From assembly GCF_025465255.1 (NCBI RefSeq), contig NZ_JAODNI010000089.1, positions 1-46,552 of the forward strand: a stretch of 46,552 nt of DNA. Direction: 5' to 3'. Origin of the DNA: Pseudonocardia sp. (GTDB lineage Bacteria > Actinomycetota > Actinomycetes > Mycobacteriales > Pseudonocardiaceae). The position numbers and the translations under genes were made by a program. Positions 1-8,369 of the stretch are shown here, piece by piece. Numbering within the stretch: position 1 is the first letter of the stretch; each line of letters begins with the position of its first letter. The notes beneath the pieces were generated by a model. That model did no database searches and was not told the origin of the DNA. It saw only the letters and a program-made list of their open reading frames with translations.

Positions 1-69
1 GCGGACGCGGCCGTCCCGTCGCCCACCACCGGCAAGGACCGGGGCCCGGTGCCACCGCCCGCGAGGTAG
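1..69 (+). CDS. possible C-terminal tail of an unidentified protein (partial)
   Basis: Frame 1 is open from the window edge to a TAG at 67-69 and encodes 22 residues rich in Pro, Ala and Gly, ending in Pro-Pro-Ala-Arg. It could be the low-complexity C-terminus of a gene that begins outside the window. In DNA this GC-rich a short open stretch is weak evidence, and no family can be assigned. Confidence 0.25.
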   Translation, partial: ADAAVPSPTTGKDRGPVPPPAR

Positions 70-410
70 CCCTCCTCCCTTCGCCCCGGCCACCTCGTAG
101 TGGACGCGTCCGTGCTTCAGAGAGAGAACTCGCCGCCGCGCGTGAGCCGGCGAACGCAGCAGCGGGCTCACCACCGGCGCGGGCAACTGCGAAGGAGACG
201 TGGTCGGGGTCTCCGTCGGAGGTGTGGCGGGCTGCACGGGGTTGCAGTCACCCCAGCGCCACTCTCACATCCCCGCGCGATCACCCCGGACACGAACACG
301 CGCGCAGGCCAGACGAGGTCCTCGGATATGACACCGGGCCGTGAACTGGATCTCTAGAGGCGGACAGCGATCACACCTGGCTTAACCATGTGGACGTCGC
401 TGCATGGCGC
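70..410. other. non-coding stretch, nothing recognised
   Basis: The stretch lies between the possible partial gene at the left edge and the stop of the minus-strand transporter at 411. The short open frames here are Arg-rich composition artefacts. I found no convincing hairpin, tRNA or promoter. Confidence 0.5.
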
Positions 411-1811
411 TCAGCTTCCGAGTGGCTCCACACGGCGGATGAGCAGACCGAAGGATGCTGCGCCGAGAAGGGCCACCCCGCCGGTGACAACCAGCGGGAC
501 AACGAACGACCCGGTTGCACCAGCGAGGAATCCGATGACGATCGGGCTGGCCGCGCTCGCGATGTTGGCGGCGAAGTTCTGGGCGCCGCCCAGGGTGGCG
601 ACCCGGCTCCGGGGGGCCACGTCCGCCGGGAGGCACCAAACCGACACGATGGCGAAGGCAATGGCGAAGTAGCTGAGGCTCAAGAGAACCAGCGCTAGCC
701 ACGCTTCCTCGGTGACCACGGCGAGGGCGATCACCGAGCTGGTGAGCATGCCGGCGACCAGGCAGGTCTTGCGGGTCTTGTTGACGGACCAGCCTCTGGC
801 GAGCAGAGCGTCACCGGCCAATCCACCGGCCCAGGAGCCAACGACCGCGGTGAGACCGGGGATGACGCCGAAGAACCCGAGTTTCAGGAGGCTGAAACCC
901 CGCTCCTCGACGAGGTAACTGGGAAACCACGTGAGGAAGAACGTGACGACGAAGTTCAGGCACGAGAAGCCGGCGATCATGCCCCAGACGGTTCGGTATC
1001 GCAGCAGGTCTCGGATGCGACCCTGGGGTGCACCTGCCACCGCCTCGGGATGTTCCTGCGCCGGGTCGTCCTGAGAGTGGATGTGGGCGAGCTCGGCGTC
1101 GTTGACCCCGTGGTGCTGCTCCGGTGAGCGGTAGTAGGTCCACCAGCCGATGGTCCACAGCAGGCCGAGTACACCGAGGATCAGGAAGACGGCTCGCCAG
1201 CCGAACAGGCCGATGATCGCCGCGACGGCCGGCACGGCAAGGGCTGAACCGACGCGCGCCCCGCTGTCGTAGAAGGCCGTCGCTCGACCACGTTCGCGCA
1301 GTGGGAACCACTGGGAGACCGATTTGGCGCTCGAGGGGTAGGCACCGGCCTCACCGATCCCCAGGCCGAGGCGGAAACCGAGGAGCGTGGCGAAGTTGCC
1401 AGCGAGGGCGGTGAGTGCGGTGAACACCGACCACAGCAGCACCGAGGCGCCGAACATGATCCGGGTTCCGACTTTGTCGATCAACCATCCCGCCGGCAGC
1501 TGCATGACCGCGTATGTCCAGGAGAACGCCGAGAGGATGATTCCCTGCTCGGTCGGGGTGAGGTTGAAGTCTCCCGTCATGAACGGCAGCGCCACCGATA
1601 CCGCTGAGCGGTCGAGGTAGTTGATCGCGAGACCGGCGAAGCAGAAGCCGGCGATGACCCAGCGAATCCTTGAGGAGCGGTTCAGCCGACTTTGCTGCCC
1701 GTCCCGATCGCGCGGCGGGCTATCCGTCGCGGAGGCGGAAGATGCCGACGTCCGTGTGGGAGGCGTCGGCGCGGAAGCCGTCTTCGGCGCCCGCACGCTC
1801 GGTTCGACCAC
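411..1811 (-). CDS. MFS transporter, anion:cation symporter (sugar-acid) type
   Basis: A 466-residue major facilitator that should import an organic anion or sugar acid across the inner membrane. After a polar N-terminal leader of about 50 residues, helix 1 carries the Asn-Tyr-Leu-Asp-Arg signature (NYLDRSAVSVALP) typical of the ACS family (hexuronate, glucarate and galactonate carriers). The loop-2 motif GWLIDKVGTR and the GIGEAGAYPSSAKSVSQWFP stretch before helix 5 also fit. Twelve hydrophobic segments are visible, with a polar central loop (SPEQHHGVNDAEL). The GTG start is supported by GAGGAG six bases upstream. The gene diverges from a deoR-type regulator that precedes a dehydrogenase, aldolase and kinase, so it probably imports the substrate of that pathway. 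The substrate itself is not readable. Family assignment is firm, specificity is inference. Confidence 0.88.
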   Translation of the reverse strand: MVEPSVRAPKTASAPTPPTRTSASSASATDSPPRDRDGQQSRLNRSSRIRWVIAGFCFAGLAINYLDRSAVSVALPFMTGDFNLTPTEQGIILSAFSWTYAVMQLPAGWLIDKVGTRIMFGASVLLWSVFTALTALAGNFATLLGFRLGLGIGEAGAYPSSAKSVSQWFPLRERGRATAFYDSGARVGSALAVPAVAAIIGLFGWRAVFLILGVLGLLWTIGWWTYYRSPEQHHGVNDAELAHIHSQDDPAQEHPEAVAGAPQGRIRDLLRYRTVWGMIAGFSCLNFVVTFFLTWFPSYLVEERGFSLLKLGFFGVIPGLTAVVGSWAGGLAGDALLARGWSVNKTRKTCLVAGMLTSSVIALAVVTEEAWLALVLLSLSYFAIAFAIVSVWCLPADVAPRSRVATLGGAQNFAANIASAASPIVIGFLAGATGSFVVPLVVTGGVALLGAASFGLLIRRVEPLGS

Positions 1812-2053
1812 GAAATGCTCCTCGCTCGGCGCGCTGGTCTCCGGACGTGGCGACGCTCCGGGGCATGCGCGATCTGGTCAGTCGGTCAGTGACGAGTCAG
1901 CTGTGCGCTGAGCCACTCAACCCAGTGCACGGATGCTCCGACTGCGCATCCATCTTGTCAATAGCGGCCTTGGATGAGCGTTCTGATCGTGTCTTGCTCA
2001 ACTCGCTCAGAGTCGCGCGTCTCAAGAGTTCTCGGCCGCACTAGCCGACGCTG

Positions 2054-2087
2054 TTGACGACGCTCACCTGAGCGGTGTAGTCATAAT
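2054..2087 (+). promoter_or_regulatory. candidate promoter and operator for the deoR-type gene
   Basis: In the 305-base gap between the divergent transporter and regulator there is a TTGACG hexamer (2054-2059) and AT-rich candidates for the -10 (TAGTCA at 2078, overlapping CATAAT at 2082). Between them lies a perfect palindrome, CGCTCACCTGAGCG, at 2061-2074. A palindrome inside the spacer, about 45 bases before the GTG, is where an autorepressing DeoR protein could bind. I see nothing else I can name in 1812-2116. The site is an inference from position and symmetry. Confidence 0.35.
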
Positions 2088-2116
2088 CTGCGCACATCGA
2101 TCACAGTGAGGTAGCA

Positions 2117-2938
2117 GTGGACAACATCGGAGGACGGCTGCCGGCGCACGTGCGGCGTGAACGCATCGTGGAGCTGCTCGTACACCGTGGCGAGGGCTCG
2201 CTCCCGGTCGAGGAGCTCGCCGCCACGTTGGGCGTCTCCCCCGCAACGGTTCGCCGAGACCTGGGGCAGCTGCGGAGCGAGGGCCGGATCACGCGTACGT
2301 ACGGTGGGGCCGTTCTGGGGACTGCTTCAGCGGAGCTGTCCGTGCGTCAGCGCGAGCTCAGCAACGCGGCCGAGAAGGACGCCATCGCCCGGGCCGCGGT
2401 CGACCTGGTCGAGCCCGGGTCGGTACTCCTGCTCGATGCCGGCAGCACCACCGAGCGCCTGGCGCGCCTGCTGCGCACCGTCCCCGATCTGACGGTTTTC
2501 ACCAACGGTGTCGCAGCCGTCACGACCCTGCTCGAGTACGGGGACACCGAGATCGTCGTCCTCGGTGGGCGGCTGCGACGGATCAACCAGACGATCAGCG
2601 GCTCCCCGGCTGAGCAGATGGTCCGCGGGCTCTTCGCCGACGTCGCCTTCATCGGCGCCGACTCCGTCGACCCCGCGCGCGGGATCGCCTCTCGCACGTT
2701 CGAGCAGAGCACGCTCAAGAACCTCATGGCCGACCACGCCCGCACGGTCGTCGTAGTGGCCGACTCCACGAAGCTCTCTCGCGCCTGGACGTCGTACTGG
2801 TCACCCATGCCTCGTCCCTGGACCCTGCTCACGGACGACGGTGCGGATCCAGAGCTGGTGGAGGCCTTTCGCGCGGGTGATCCCCAGCTGCAGGTGATCA
2901 CCTGCCCCGTCGGCACCGGCGGTGTGGCCGCGGTGTGA
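2117..2938 (+). CDS. DeoR-family transcriptional repressor of sugar catabolism
   Basis: A 273-residue regulator with both DeoR-family domains. The N-terminal helix-turn-helix is near residues 15-65, with recognition helix GVSPATVRRDLGQL followed by the family's arginine/threonine wing (ITRTYGGAV). The C-terminal DeoR effector domain has the phosphosugar-binding motifs LLDAGSTTERLARLL, FTNGVAAVTTL and FIGADSV. Such proteins normally repress a catabolic operon until a phosphorylated sugar intermediate binds. Here the ligand would be the product of the FGGY kinase or aldolase downstream. Start is GTG with a GAGG just upstream. It is divergent from the MFS gene and collinear with three catabolic genes, so it likely controls both transcripts. 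Confidence 0.92.
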   Translation: MDNIGGRLPAHVRRERIVELLVHRGEGSLPVEELAATLGVSPATVRRDLGQLRSEGRITRTYGGAVLGTASAELSVRQRELSNAAEKDAIARAAVDLVEPGSVLLLDAGSTTERLARLLRTVPDLTVFTNGVAAVTTLLEYGDTEIVVLGGRLRRINQTISGSPAEQMVRGLFADVAFIGADSVDPARGIASRTFEQSTLKNLMADHARTVVVVADSTKLSRAWTSYWSPMPRPWTLLTDDGADPELVEAFRAGDPQLQVITCPVGTGGVAAV

Positions 2939-2947
2939 CTACCCCGC

Positions 2948-2979
2948 GCTCCGCTGCCCCACTCGGTAGGACGCGGAGC
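2948..2979 (+). terminator. short hairpin between regulator and dehydrogenase genes
   Basis: GCTCCGC (2948-2954) pairs perfectly with GCGGAGC (2973-2979) across an 18-base loop and is followed by TCTCCTTCT. It lies about 10 bases after the regulator stop and 68 bases before the dehydrogenase start. It could weaken read-through, letting the repressor be expressed apart from the enzymes. The stem is only 7 bp, so this is tentative. Confidence 0.3.
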
Positions 2980-3047
2980 TCTCCTTCTACGGGTCCTTGC
3001 AGGCCCAGCGTCCCGCCTTCCTCACAGCGACAGGAGTTGCACCACTC

Positions 3048-4091
3048 ATGAAGCAGGCCGTCCTGCACGCCCCGCTGGACCTCAAGGTCGAGGACAACGA
3101 CATCCCCACGCTCGAGAGCGGCGACGTACTGCTCCGCGTGGAGAGCGCCCTGGTCTGCGGCACCGACGTGCGCATCTACGAGGGCCGCAAGAAGCGCAAC
3201 GTCAGCTACCCGACCGTCATGGGCCACGAGTTCTCCGCGACGGTTGCCGACTCGGCCGGCCCCCTGCCTGCCGAGCTATCTCTCGGTGACCTCGTCTGCG
3301 TCTACCCGCTGCTGCCTTGCGGTGAGTGCGTGGCGTGCACGCGAGACCACCCCAACATCTGCCGCAACCGGATCGCATTCGGCTACCAGCTGCCCGGAGG
3401 CTTCTCCCAGCTCGTCCGTGTCCCTGCTGCCGCTGTCCGCGCCGGCAACGTCGTCCCGGTCGGCGGCATCTCCCCAGGGGCGGCCGCCATCGTGGAACCA
3501 CTGGCATGCGCGTACAACGGCCAGCGTCTGGCGTCCGCCCGCGATGCGCAGACCATGCTCGTCAGTGGCTGCGGCCCGCTCGGCCTCATGCACATCCGGC
3601 TCGCCAAGCAGCTCGGGGTGCAGCGCATCGTCGCCGTCGACCCGATCCCCGAGCGGCGAGTCACTGCTGAGGCCTCGGGCGCCGACCTCACCCTGGCCCC
3701 TGGCGACGACACGGCCCGGCAGGTGCTGGACTGGACGGGCGGAGCCGGCATCGACGTGTTGGTCATGGCCGTCGGGCGCACCGACGCCCTGCACCCTTAC
3801 CTCAGCGCTCTTGCACCCGGCGCCCGGGTCAGTGTCTTCGCCGGCTTCAGCGGGGAGGGGACGGCGCTGGAGATCCCTGCGAACGACATCCATTACAACG
3901 AGTGGACCGTCGTCGGAGCCTCCTCCTGCCGCCTCGACGACTTCCGCGAGGTCGCCGCCATGGTCCGGTCGGGGGCCCTACAGGTCGACGACCTCGTCGG
4001 CACACAGGTTCCGATCGACGACGTCGTCGACGCCATCGAACTCGCCGCCTCCGGACGCGACATGCGTGTCGGCGTCGCCCCTTGGGCCTGA
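3048..4091 (+). CDS. zinc-dependent medium-chain alcohol/polyol dehydrogenase
   Basis: A 347-residue medium-chain dehydrogenase of the sorbitol/threonine dehydrogenase type, expected to oxidise a secondary alcohol of a sugar or polyol with NAD(P)+. Catalytic-zinc residues Cys38 and His60-Glu61 (MGHEFSATV) and the four structural-zinc cysteines (91, 94, 97, 105) are present. A Rossmann segment follows (VSGCGPLGLMHIRLAKQLG). The ATG at 3048 is preferred over an in-frame TTG at 2997 because CAGGAG lies just upstream and homologues begin with this MKQAVLHAP-like stretch. It is followed after 45 bases by the aldolase gene. Substrate unknown. The set dehydrogenase, kinase, aldolase suggests oxidation, phosphorylation and cleavage of a sugar alcohol or deoxysugar (inference). 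Confidence 0.9.
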   Translation: MKQAVLHAPLDLKVEDNDIPTLESGDVLLRVESALVCGTDVRIYEGRKKRNVSYPTVMGHEFSATVADSAGPLPAELSLGDLVCVYPLLPCGECVACTRDHPNICRNRIAFGYQLPGGFSQLVRVPAAAVRAGNVVPVGGISPGAAAIVEPLACAYNGQRLASARDAQTMLVSGCGPLGLMHIRLAKQLGVQRIVAVDPIPERRVTAEASGADLTLAPGDDTARQVLDWTGGAGIDVLVMAVGRTDALHPYLSALAPGARVSVFAGFSGEGTALEIPANDIHYNEWTVVGASSCRLDDFREVAAMVRSGALQVDDLVGTQVPIDDVVDAIELAASGRDMRVGVAPWA

Positions 4092-4136
4092 GCGCCCCGG
4101 ACGGCCGTCCCTTCGACACCGACTCTGGAGACTCCT

Positions 4137-5021
4137 GTGACCACCGTTTCCGCCACTGCACCGACGGCGCTCTCGAACGAGACCTTGCCCCGCGGTGCCC
4201 TGCAGATCACCCCATTCGGCACCACGAGTGCCCTAGGCCGGGCGATCCGCCTGCGCCGCATCTTCGGCAGCACCGGGCGCACCGTCACCGTGGCGCTCGA
4301 CCAGGCCGTGCCCCGGGGTGTCGCGCCACGGCTGGCCGACATCGCACCGACCTACGCCAGCATCGCCGCCGCAGGCCCGGATGCGGTCACGATGTTCAAG
4401 GGACTCGCGGCCGCCGTGCTCGCGCACAACACCACTCCGGTCCCCTTCATCATGAAGGCCTCCACCTTCTCTGTGGACTTCCACCTGACTCGCGAGGCCG
4501 TCGTCGGCACCGTGGACGAGGCACTGCGACTCGGGGCCGACGCGGTCGCCGTGGGCATCAGCGCAGGTTCCAGCAGCCAGGTCGAGGGCTTCTCCGAACT
4601 CGCAGCCGTCACCGCCCGCGCTGCCGAGGTAGGAATGCCTGTCGTCTGCCATGCCTATCCCAGCGGCGAGCTCTGGGCAGCGGATAAGAAGGGCAGCACC
4701 GAGGCCGTCCTGTACGCCGCTCGCGCGGCAGCGGAGATGGGCACCGACATCGTGAAGACCTGGTACACGGGGTCGACCGCCGAGTTCGCCAAGGTCGTGG
4801 AGGGGGTGCCCGCGATCGTCGTCGCGGCCGGCGGGGCGAAGGCGGACAACCCCCTGCAGGTACTCCAGCAGGCTGCCTCGGTCGTCGAGGCCGGCGGCCA
4901 CGGCGTGACGACTGGGCGCAACGTCTGGGGCGCCGCCGATCCCCGGAAGATGATCGCCGCGCTGCGCGCCGTCGTTCACGAGGGCGAGCGGCCCGAGACC
5001 GCCGCCAAACTTCTCGACTGA
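4137..5021 (+). CDS. class I aldolase, DeoC/LacD/LsrF-FbaB family
   Basis: A 294-residue TIM-barrel aldolase-type protein. The Schiff-base lysine is most likely Lys207 in GTDIVKTWYTG, matching the DIVK-x-x-YTG motif of FbaB, LsrF and LacD-like enzymes. MFKGL and VPFIMK near residues 86-107 and VVCHAYPSGELW near 170-180 also fit that family. The region where FbaB has Asp-His-Gly reads LDQAVPRG instead, so the reaction may differ from fructose-bisphosphate cleavage. GTG start with GGAG seven bases upstream. Flanked by dehydrogenase and FGGY kinase genes in one apparent operon. It probably cleaves a phosphorylated ketose or deoxysugar. The kinase plus LsrF-like pairing also recalls AI-2 processing, but no Lsr transporter is present. 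Confidence 0.8.
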   Translation: MTTVSATAPTALSNETLPRGALQITPFGTTSALGRAIRLRRIFGSTGRTVTVALDQAVPRGVAPRLADIAPTYASIAAAGPDAVTMFKGLAAAVLAHNTTPVPFIMKASTFSVDFHLTREAVVGTVDEALRLGADAVAVGISAGSSSQVEGFSELAAVTARAAEVGMPVVCHAYPSGELWAADKKGSTEAVLYAARAAAEMGTDIVKTWYTGSTAEFAKVVEGVPAIVVAAGGAKADNPLQVLQQAASVVEAGGHGVTTGRNVWGAADPRKMIAALRAVVHEGERPETAAKLLD

Positions 5022-5064
5022 TCCCTCCGCGCACAACGGCTCGACGAGGAGACGGAGCAGCGCC

Positions 5065-6594
5065 ATGGACGATCTGTACCTGGGCATCGACCTGGGCACC
5101 TCAGCGACGAAGGCGGTCCTCGTCGAGGGCGGCGGGCGGGTGGTGGCACGCGGCGCCGCCTCGCACAGCGACACCCGCACCGTCGGTCCCGGCCGGGTCG
5201 ATCCGGCTCCCTGGGTCCGCAGCCTCGCCGAGGCGTGCGCCGCGCTGGGACCGGCCACCGCGCGGGTCACGGCCGTGAGCGCGGCCGTGCACTCCCCTGT
5301 GGCGCTCTTCCTGGATTCCGACGGCGCCGCTCTGGCACCGGGCATGAGCTGGGAGCACCCTCAGCTGGCCCGGCACTGCACCTCGGCGGGGGCGCTCCGC
5401 ACACCCGCCGAGGCGGACCTCGTCGGCAACCGGACGCTCCCCGCCACCGCGATGGCCCTGGCCTGGACGGTCTTTGCCGAGGAGGACCCTGAGCTCGCTG
5501 CCCGGTGCACGAAGTTCGGGCTGGTCGGGACCTGGCTCGGCCAACTGCTGGCGGGGCGGGCTGTGCTGGACCCCACCCAGGCCGCCTTCGTCGGCCTGAT
5601 GGCCAGCACCGATGGCACTCATCGGTGGTTGGGCGAGCTCGCTGAGCGCTACGGGGTCCCACCCGAGCTCTTGCCGGAGGTATTGCCGTCGCTGACCGTG
5701 CTGGGTGCACTCACCGACAAGGCGAGCACATTGCTGGGCGTCCCATCAGGTGTCCCCGTCGCAGTCGGGTCGGCCGACACCGCCTCGGCGGCGTACCTGC
5801 TGGGGCTACAGGAGGGTGGAGCGCCGCTCTACACCGTCGGCACCACCCACGTGATCACTACGTGCAGCCGGACGCCGGACCCGTCTCCGATCGCCCTGGC
5901 CCGGTCACACGTCATCCCCGGCCAGTGGCTGTCGCACGGCGCCAGCAACGGCGGTGACGCACTGGCCATGGGCGCCAACCTGCTCGGCTACGGCACGAGC
6001 AGGGACGCAGTACATCGAATGACGGTGGCCGCCGGCCAGGCACAGCCACAGGACGTCGAGGACGCCCCCGTGTTCATCCCCCACGTCGCGGCCGAACGTG
6101 GACCGCTGTGGCTGGCCAGTCCACGCACCGCTCTCGTCGGCTTGCTGCCCGGCACCAGCCCATACGCTGCCGCCTGGGGCGCCGTCGAAGGAACCGCCTT
6201 TGCCGCCCGCCTCATCCTTGAGGTCTGCACTGCCGGCCAGCTCGCCGAGGAGGCCCCAGTGCTCCTCACCGGCAATTTCGGCGCAGAGGAAGTCTTCCCG
6301 CAAATCGTCGCGGACGTCCTCGCTCGCCCCGTCGAACTGGTCACCGAATCGCACTTGCCTGCCATGGGCGCCGCCGCCATGGCTGCCGCGGCCACGCGCG
6401 GCAAGCCCCTCCCTCCACCGACCGCTCGGCGGATCGAGCCCCGACCGGGCTGGGGGCCGACGATCGCCCGCCGCTGGCATCGCTTCGCCCAGCAATGGTC
6501 GGCCACCGTCGGGCGGCCGTTCCCGGTCGCGCTGCCCGATTCAGGCGAAAGCCCGACCGACCCGAGCGACCTATTCGACGCCTGCCATGCGTGA
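5065..6594 (+). CDS. FGGY-family carbohydrate kinase (xylulokinase-like)
   Basis: A 509-residue cytoplasmic sugar kinase using ATP. The N-terminal phosphate loop GIDLGTSATKAVLVEGGG is characteristic of the gluconate/xylulose kinase branch. The second actin-like lobe includes VAVGSADTASAAYLLGL and a glycine-rich LTGNFGAEEVFPQIVADVL segment that contacts nucleotide. Length matches the family (480-530). ATG start with a GGAG seven bases upstream. It is the last gene of the regulator-dehydrogenase-aldolase-kinase run. Its C-terminal 60 residues are Pro/Arg-rich and less conserved-looking. Substrate could be a ketopentose, ketohexose or a deoxyketose. LsrK-like chemistry is a less likely alternative. 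Confidence 0.88.
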   Translation: MDDLYLGIDLGTSATKAVLVEGGGRVVARGAASHSDTRTVGPGRVDPAPWVRSLAEACAALGPATARVTAVSAAVHSPVALFLDSDGAALAPGMSWEHPQLARHCTSAGALRTPAEADLVGNRTLPATAMALAWTVFAEEDPELAARCTKFGLVGTWLGQLLAGRAVLDPTQAAFVGLMASTDGTHRWLGELAERYGVPPELLPEVLPSLTVLGALTDKASTLLGVPSGVPVAVGSADTASAAYLLGLQEGGAPLYTVGTTHVITTCSRTPDPSPIALARSHVIPGQWLSHGASNGGDALAMGANLLGYGTSRDAVHRMTVAAGQAQPQDVEDAPVFIPHVAAERGPLWLASPRTALVGLLPGTSPYAAAWGAVEGTAFAARLILEVCTAGQLAEEAPVLLTGNFGAEEVFPQIVADVLARPVELVTESHLPAMGAAAMAAAATRGKPLPPPTARRIEPRPGWGPTIARRWHRFAQQWSATVGRPFPVALPDSGESPTDPSDLFDACHA

Positions 6595-6795
6595 GGAGGG
6601 TCGGCGCCGCTGTTGTCTCGAGCCTGACGTCTAGGTGTGCTTCCCGGTGAGGTCGGTGACGCGACTGGCGGGTGGTGGGGCCCCGAAGCGGTGTGGCCGC
6701 GTCTGCACACGCGATGTAGAGGCAGCCTCGCTGGCCCCGGGATCTGGTCGTGGTGCAGGGCCCCGGCGAGCACGGGCAGGAACGCACATCGGCTG

Positions 6796-6955
6796 TCACA
6801 GGCCGCCGAAGACGACCTCACCATCGATAACGGTGGCCTCGGTCCGGATCGGGTCCAGCTTCTCCCGGTCGATCGACAGCGGGTCGGAGTCCACGACCGC
6901 GGAGTCCGCCGGCAACGTGGGCGTCGCGGGCGTCGACCGCATCTCCCAGGGCGCG
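6796..6955 (-). pseudogene. remnant: C-terminal tail of an amidohydrolase
   Basis: Reading the minus strand down to the stop at 6796, the last 40 or so residues contain VVDSDPLSIDREKLDPIRTE followed by ATVIDGEVVFGG. This closely resembles the closing beta-strands of YtcJ/AepA-type metal-dependent amidohydrolases (V-L-D-x-D-P...I-R-x-x-x-T-x-V-x-G-x-V-V). No catalytic part of the enzyme is present upstream, where the frame runs into an IS110 fragment. The 200 bases between the kinase stop and this remnant hold nothing recognisable. It is a decayed fragment with the left boundary only approximate. Confidence 0.5.
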
Positions 6956-7104
6956 GGGGCCTCGTCGTTGGGCAACGGCTTGTCGTGCAGCCGCTGCCCG
7001 GCCGGGTCCAGGACGCAGGCGTGATGAGCGGTCTTGCCTTGCCCACATCGAGGCCGCAGAACACCGCGAATTCGTGATCGCCGATCTTGTCGGTCTCGAC
7101 AATG
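6956..7104 (-). pseudogene. remnant of an IS110-family transposase N-terminus, frameshifted
   Basis: The minus strand encodes DHEFAVFCGLDVGK in one frame and KTAHHACVLDPAGQRLHDKP in another. Together they give the conserved start of IS110 transposases, whose RuvC-like DEDD domain begins with G-x-D-x-G-K. The two frames are joined at a tandem 5-base duplication (TTGCC twice at 7034-7043 on the plus strand), which explains the frameshift. The rest of the roughly 400-residue transposase is missing, and the sequence passes directly into an amidohydrolase tail. This is a dead insertion-sequence scar. Confidence 0.65.
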
Positions 7105-7441
7105 AGGCCTCCTCGCTCGCCGTGGCAGACCGACCCGGACACCAGCGCCGGCAGCCACGTCCCGAGCGGACCACGCAAGCGGGTCAGGTTCCGATCAGGG
7201 GTCGTTGGCGCCCTCCGACCACGGTGACAACACCGCCCAGAACATCAACGACAGGGGCGACAAGTCATGCCGTGGCCGGTGGCCTGCAACCCCTCATCGA
7301 GGCTGATCAAGAAGGTAACCGCCGTCGCTCACCCTCCCGGTCGTCCGGCCGGTGACGGGTGGCCCTTGGCACCGGCGCCTATGACCGTCCTGTGGGGACC
7401 GTCGCTTCGTGCAGTGGCATCGGCCACCGAAAAATGCGGAA
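7105..7441. other. non-coding scar region
   Basis: No gene can be supported between the IS110 remnant and the orphan ORF at 7442. Open frames exist on both strands but their compositions look random. I could not match them to the missing part of the transposase. Confidence 0.4.
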
Positions 7442-7903
7442 TTAGTGATCCGGGTTGTGGTGCCCCGCATATACGTCAACGACGAAGAGGTCAATGCGTA
7501 AGTCCTGACCCCACCCTGCCCCCTTTGAACCACCGCTTACGTCCACGCGGCGGATACGCAGAAGTACAGACGTCGTGCTCGTCTCGACAACCTGGATCGC
7601 GAACTGATCCGACCAGCCTTCCTCCACATTGTCGCTCTGCCGCGGATGAGTCAGAACGACCGCCGGGACGGCGCTAGAAAAGTTCCATCCCTCAACCTTA
7701 ACACGCTTATCTTTAGCACTTGGGCCAACAATTACGTGCCCTACATGCAGGCGGGCTGCATCCACGAAATCCGCCCCGCCTTCGACCTGAGGAGCGAGAG
7801 CTAGGCTCACGAGTCCTTCGACCTGAACAGTCTCATGACCCGTTAGAGCGTCTCCACCTCTTTTGAACACCCCTACCCTCCTTCCAAGCCCTTGCCTCCA
7901 CAC
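7442..7903 (-). CDS. orphan protein, lectin/tail-fibre-like C-terminal domain
   Basis: A frame of up to 153 residues with codon use and GC visibly lower than its neighbours. The C-terminal half has hydrophobic alternation typical of a beta-sandwich: FSSAVPAVVLTH, then DQFAIQVVETSTTSVLLRIR, then GWGQDLRIDLFVVD. This pattern (F...P-x-V-V...V-x-x...GWG..L-x-I) resembles H-type lectin or phage tail-fibre terminal domains. The true start is uncertain. The N-terminal 20 residues are Arg-rich and a GTG in the VQVEGLVSLAL region is possible. There is no partner gene, and it sits beside an IS110 scar, so it may have arrived by transfer or be a fragment of a longer phage protein. Function unknown. Confidence 0.45.
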   Translation of the reverse strand: MWRQGLGRRVGVFKRGGDALTGHETVQVEGLVSLALAPQVEGGADFVDAARLHVGHVIVGPSAKDKRVKVEGWNFSSAVPAVVLTHPRQSDNVEEGWSDQFAIQVVETSTTSVLLRIRRVDVSGGSKGAGWGQDLRIDLFVVDVYAGHHNPDH

Positions 7904-8328
7904 ACTAGGCGACAGCCAGCCGACCGGCGCAAATACCAGGATAGCCAGAAACCCATTTGATGACTACGACAGGACGAGCGCAGCGGCATGGTGGCGCCCT
8001 TATGCACTGATCGCCTTCAACAGCAATACGTACAAGTACGTATCTCGTTTGGCTCGTCATGCATTCACCGACGGGTGCCCCACACGGTCTAGCGGTCGCA
8101 ACGTCACCGAGGCACTCGCTTCCGCGGAACGAACACGGGAAGGTATTGCCGGACCACGGCACCTGTCGGGCACGATCCGGGCGTGCCCGCGGAGCCCGCC
8201 CGCCTCGGCACAGTGGATCTGGCGGTGTTTCCGGCCTGACACGCCGCTTCGTCGACGAGCGCTCCGGCTCGCCTCCGGGCAGGTCATCTACGTCGCGGCG
8301 GCCCCGGACCTGAGCCCCGAGCAGGTTC
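7904..8328. other. non-coding stretch of lower GC, nothing recognised
   Basis: The region is AT-richer near 7860-8060 than the rest of the window. The open frames on both strands have no recognisable motif. It separates the orphan ORF from the terminator of the salicylate operon. Confidence 0.4.
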
Positions 8329-8359
8329 GAGCCGGCGAGGCGCTTCCGCTCGCCGGCTC
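8329..8359 (-). terminator. hairpin terminator of the salicylate operon
   Basis: GAGCCGGCGAG (8329-8339) pairs perfectly over 11 bp with CTCGCCGGCTC (8349-8359) across a 9-base loop. It begins about 10 bases past the stop of the last operon gene (8370, minus strand). There is no U-run, which is common for actinobacterial terminators. Confidence 0.7.
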
Positions 8360-8369
8360 CCCTGTGGCA

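Noticed and set aside
100..357. 85-codon Arg-rich plus-strand frame near the left edge
   Set aside because: No ribosome site and no recognisable sequence; composition is that of GC-rich non-coding DNA.
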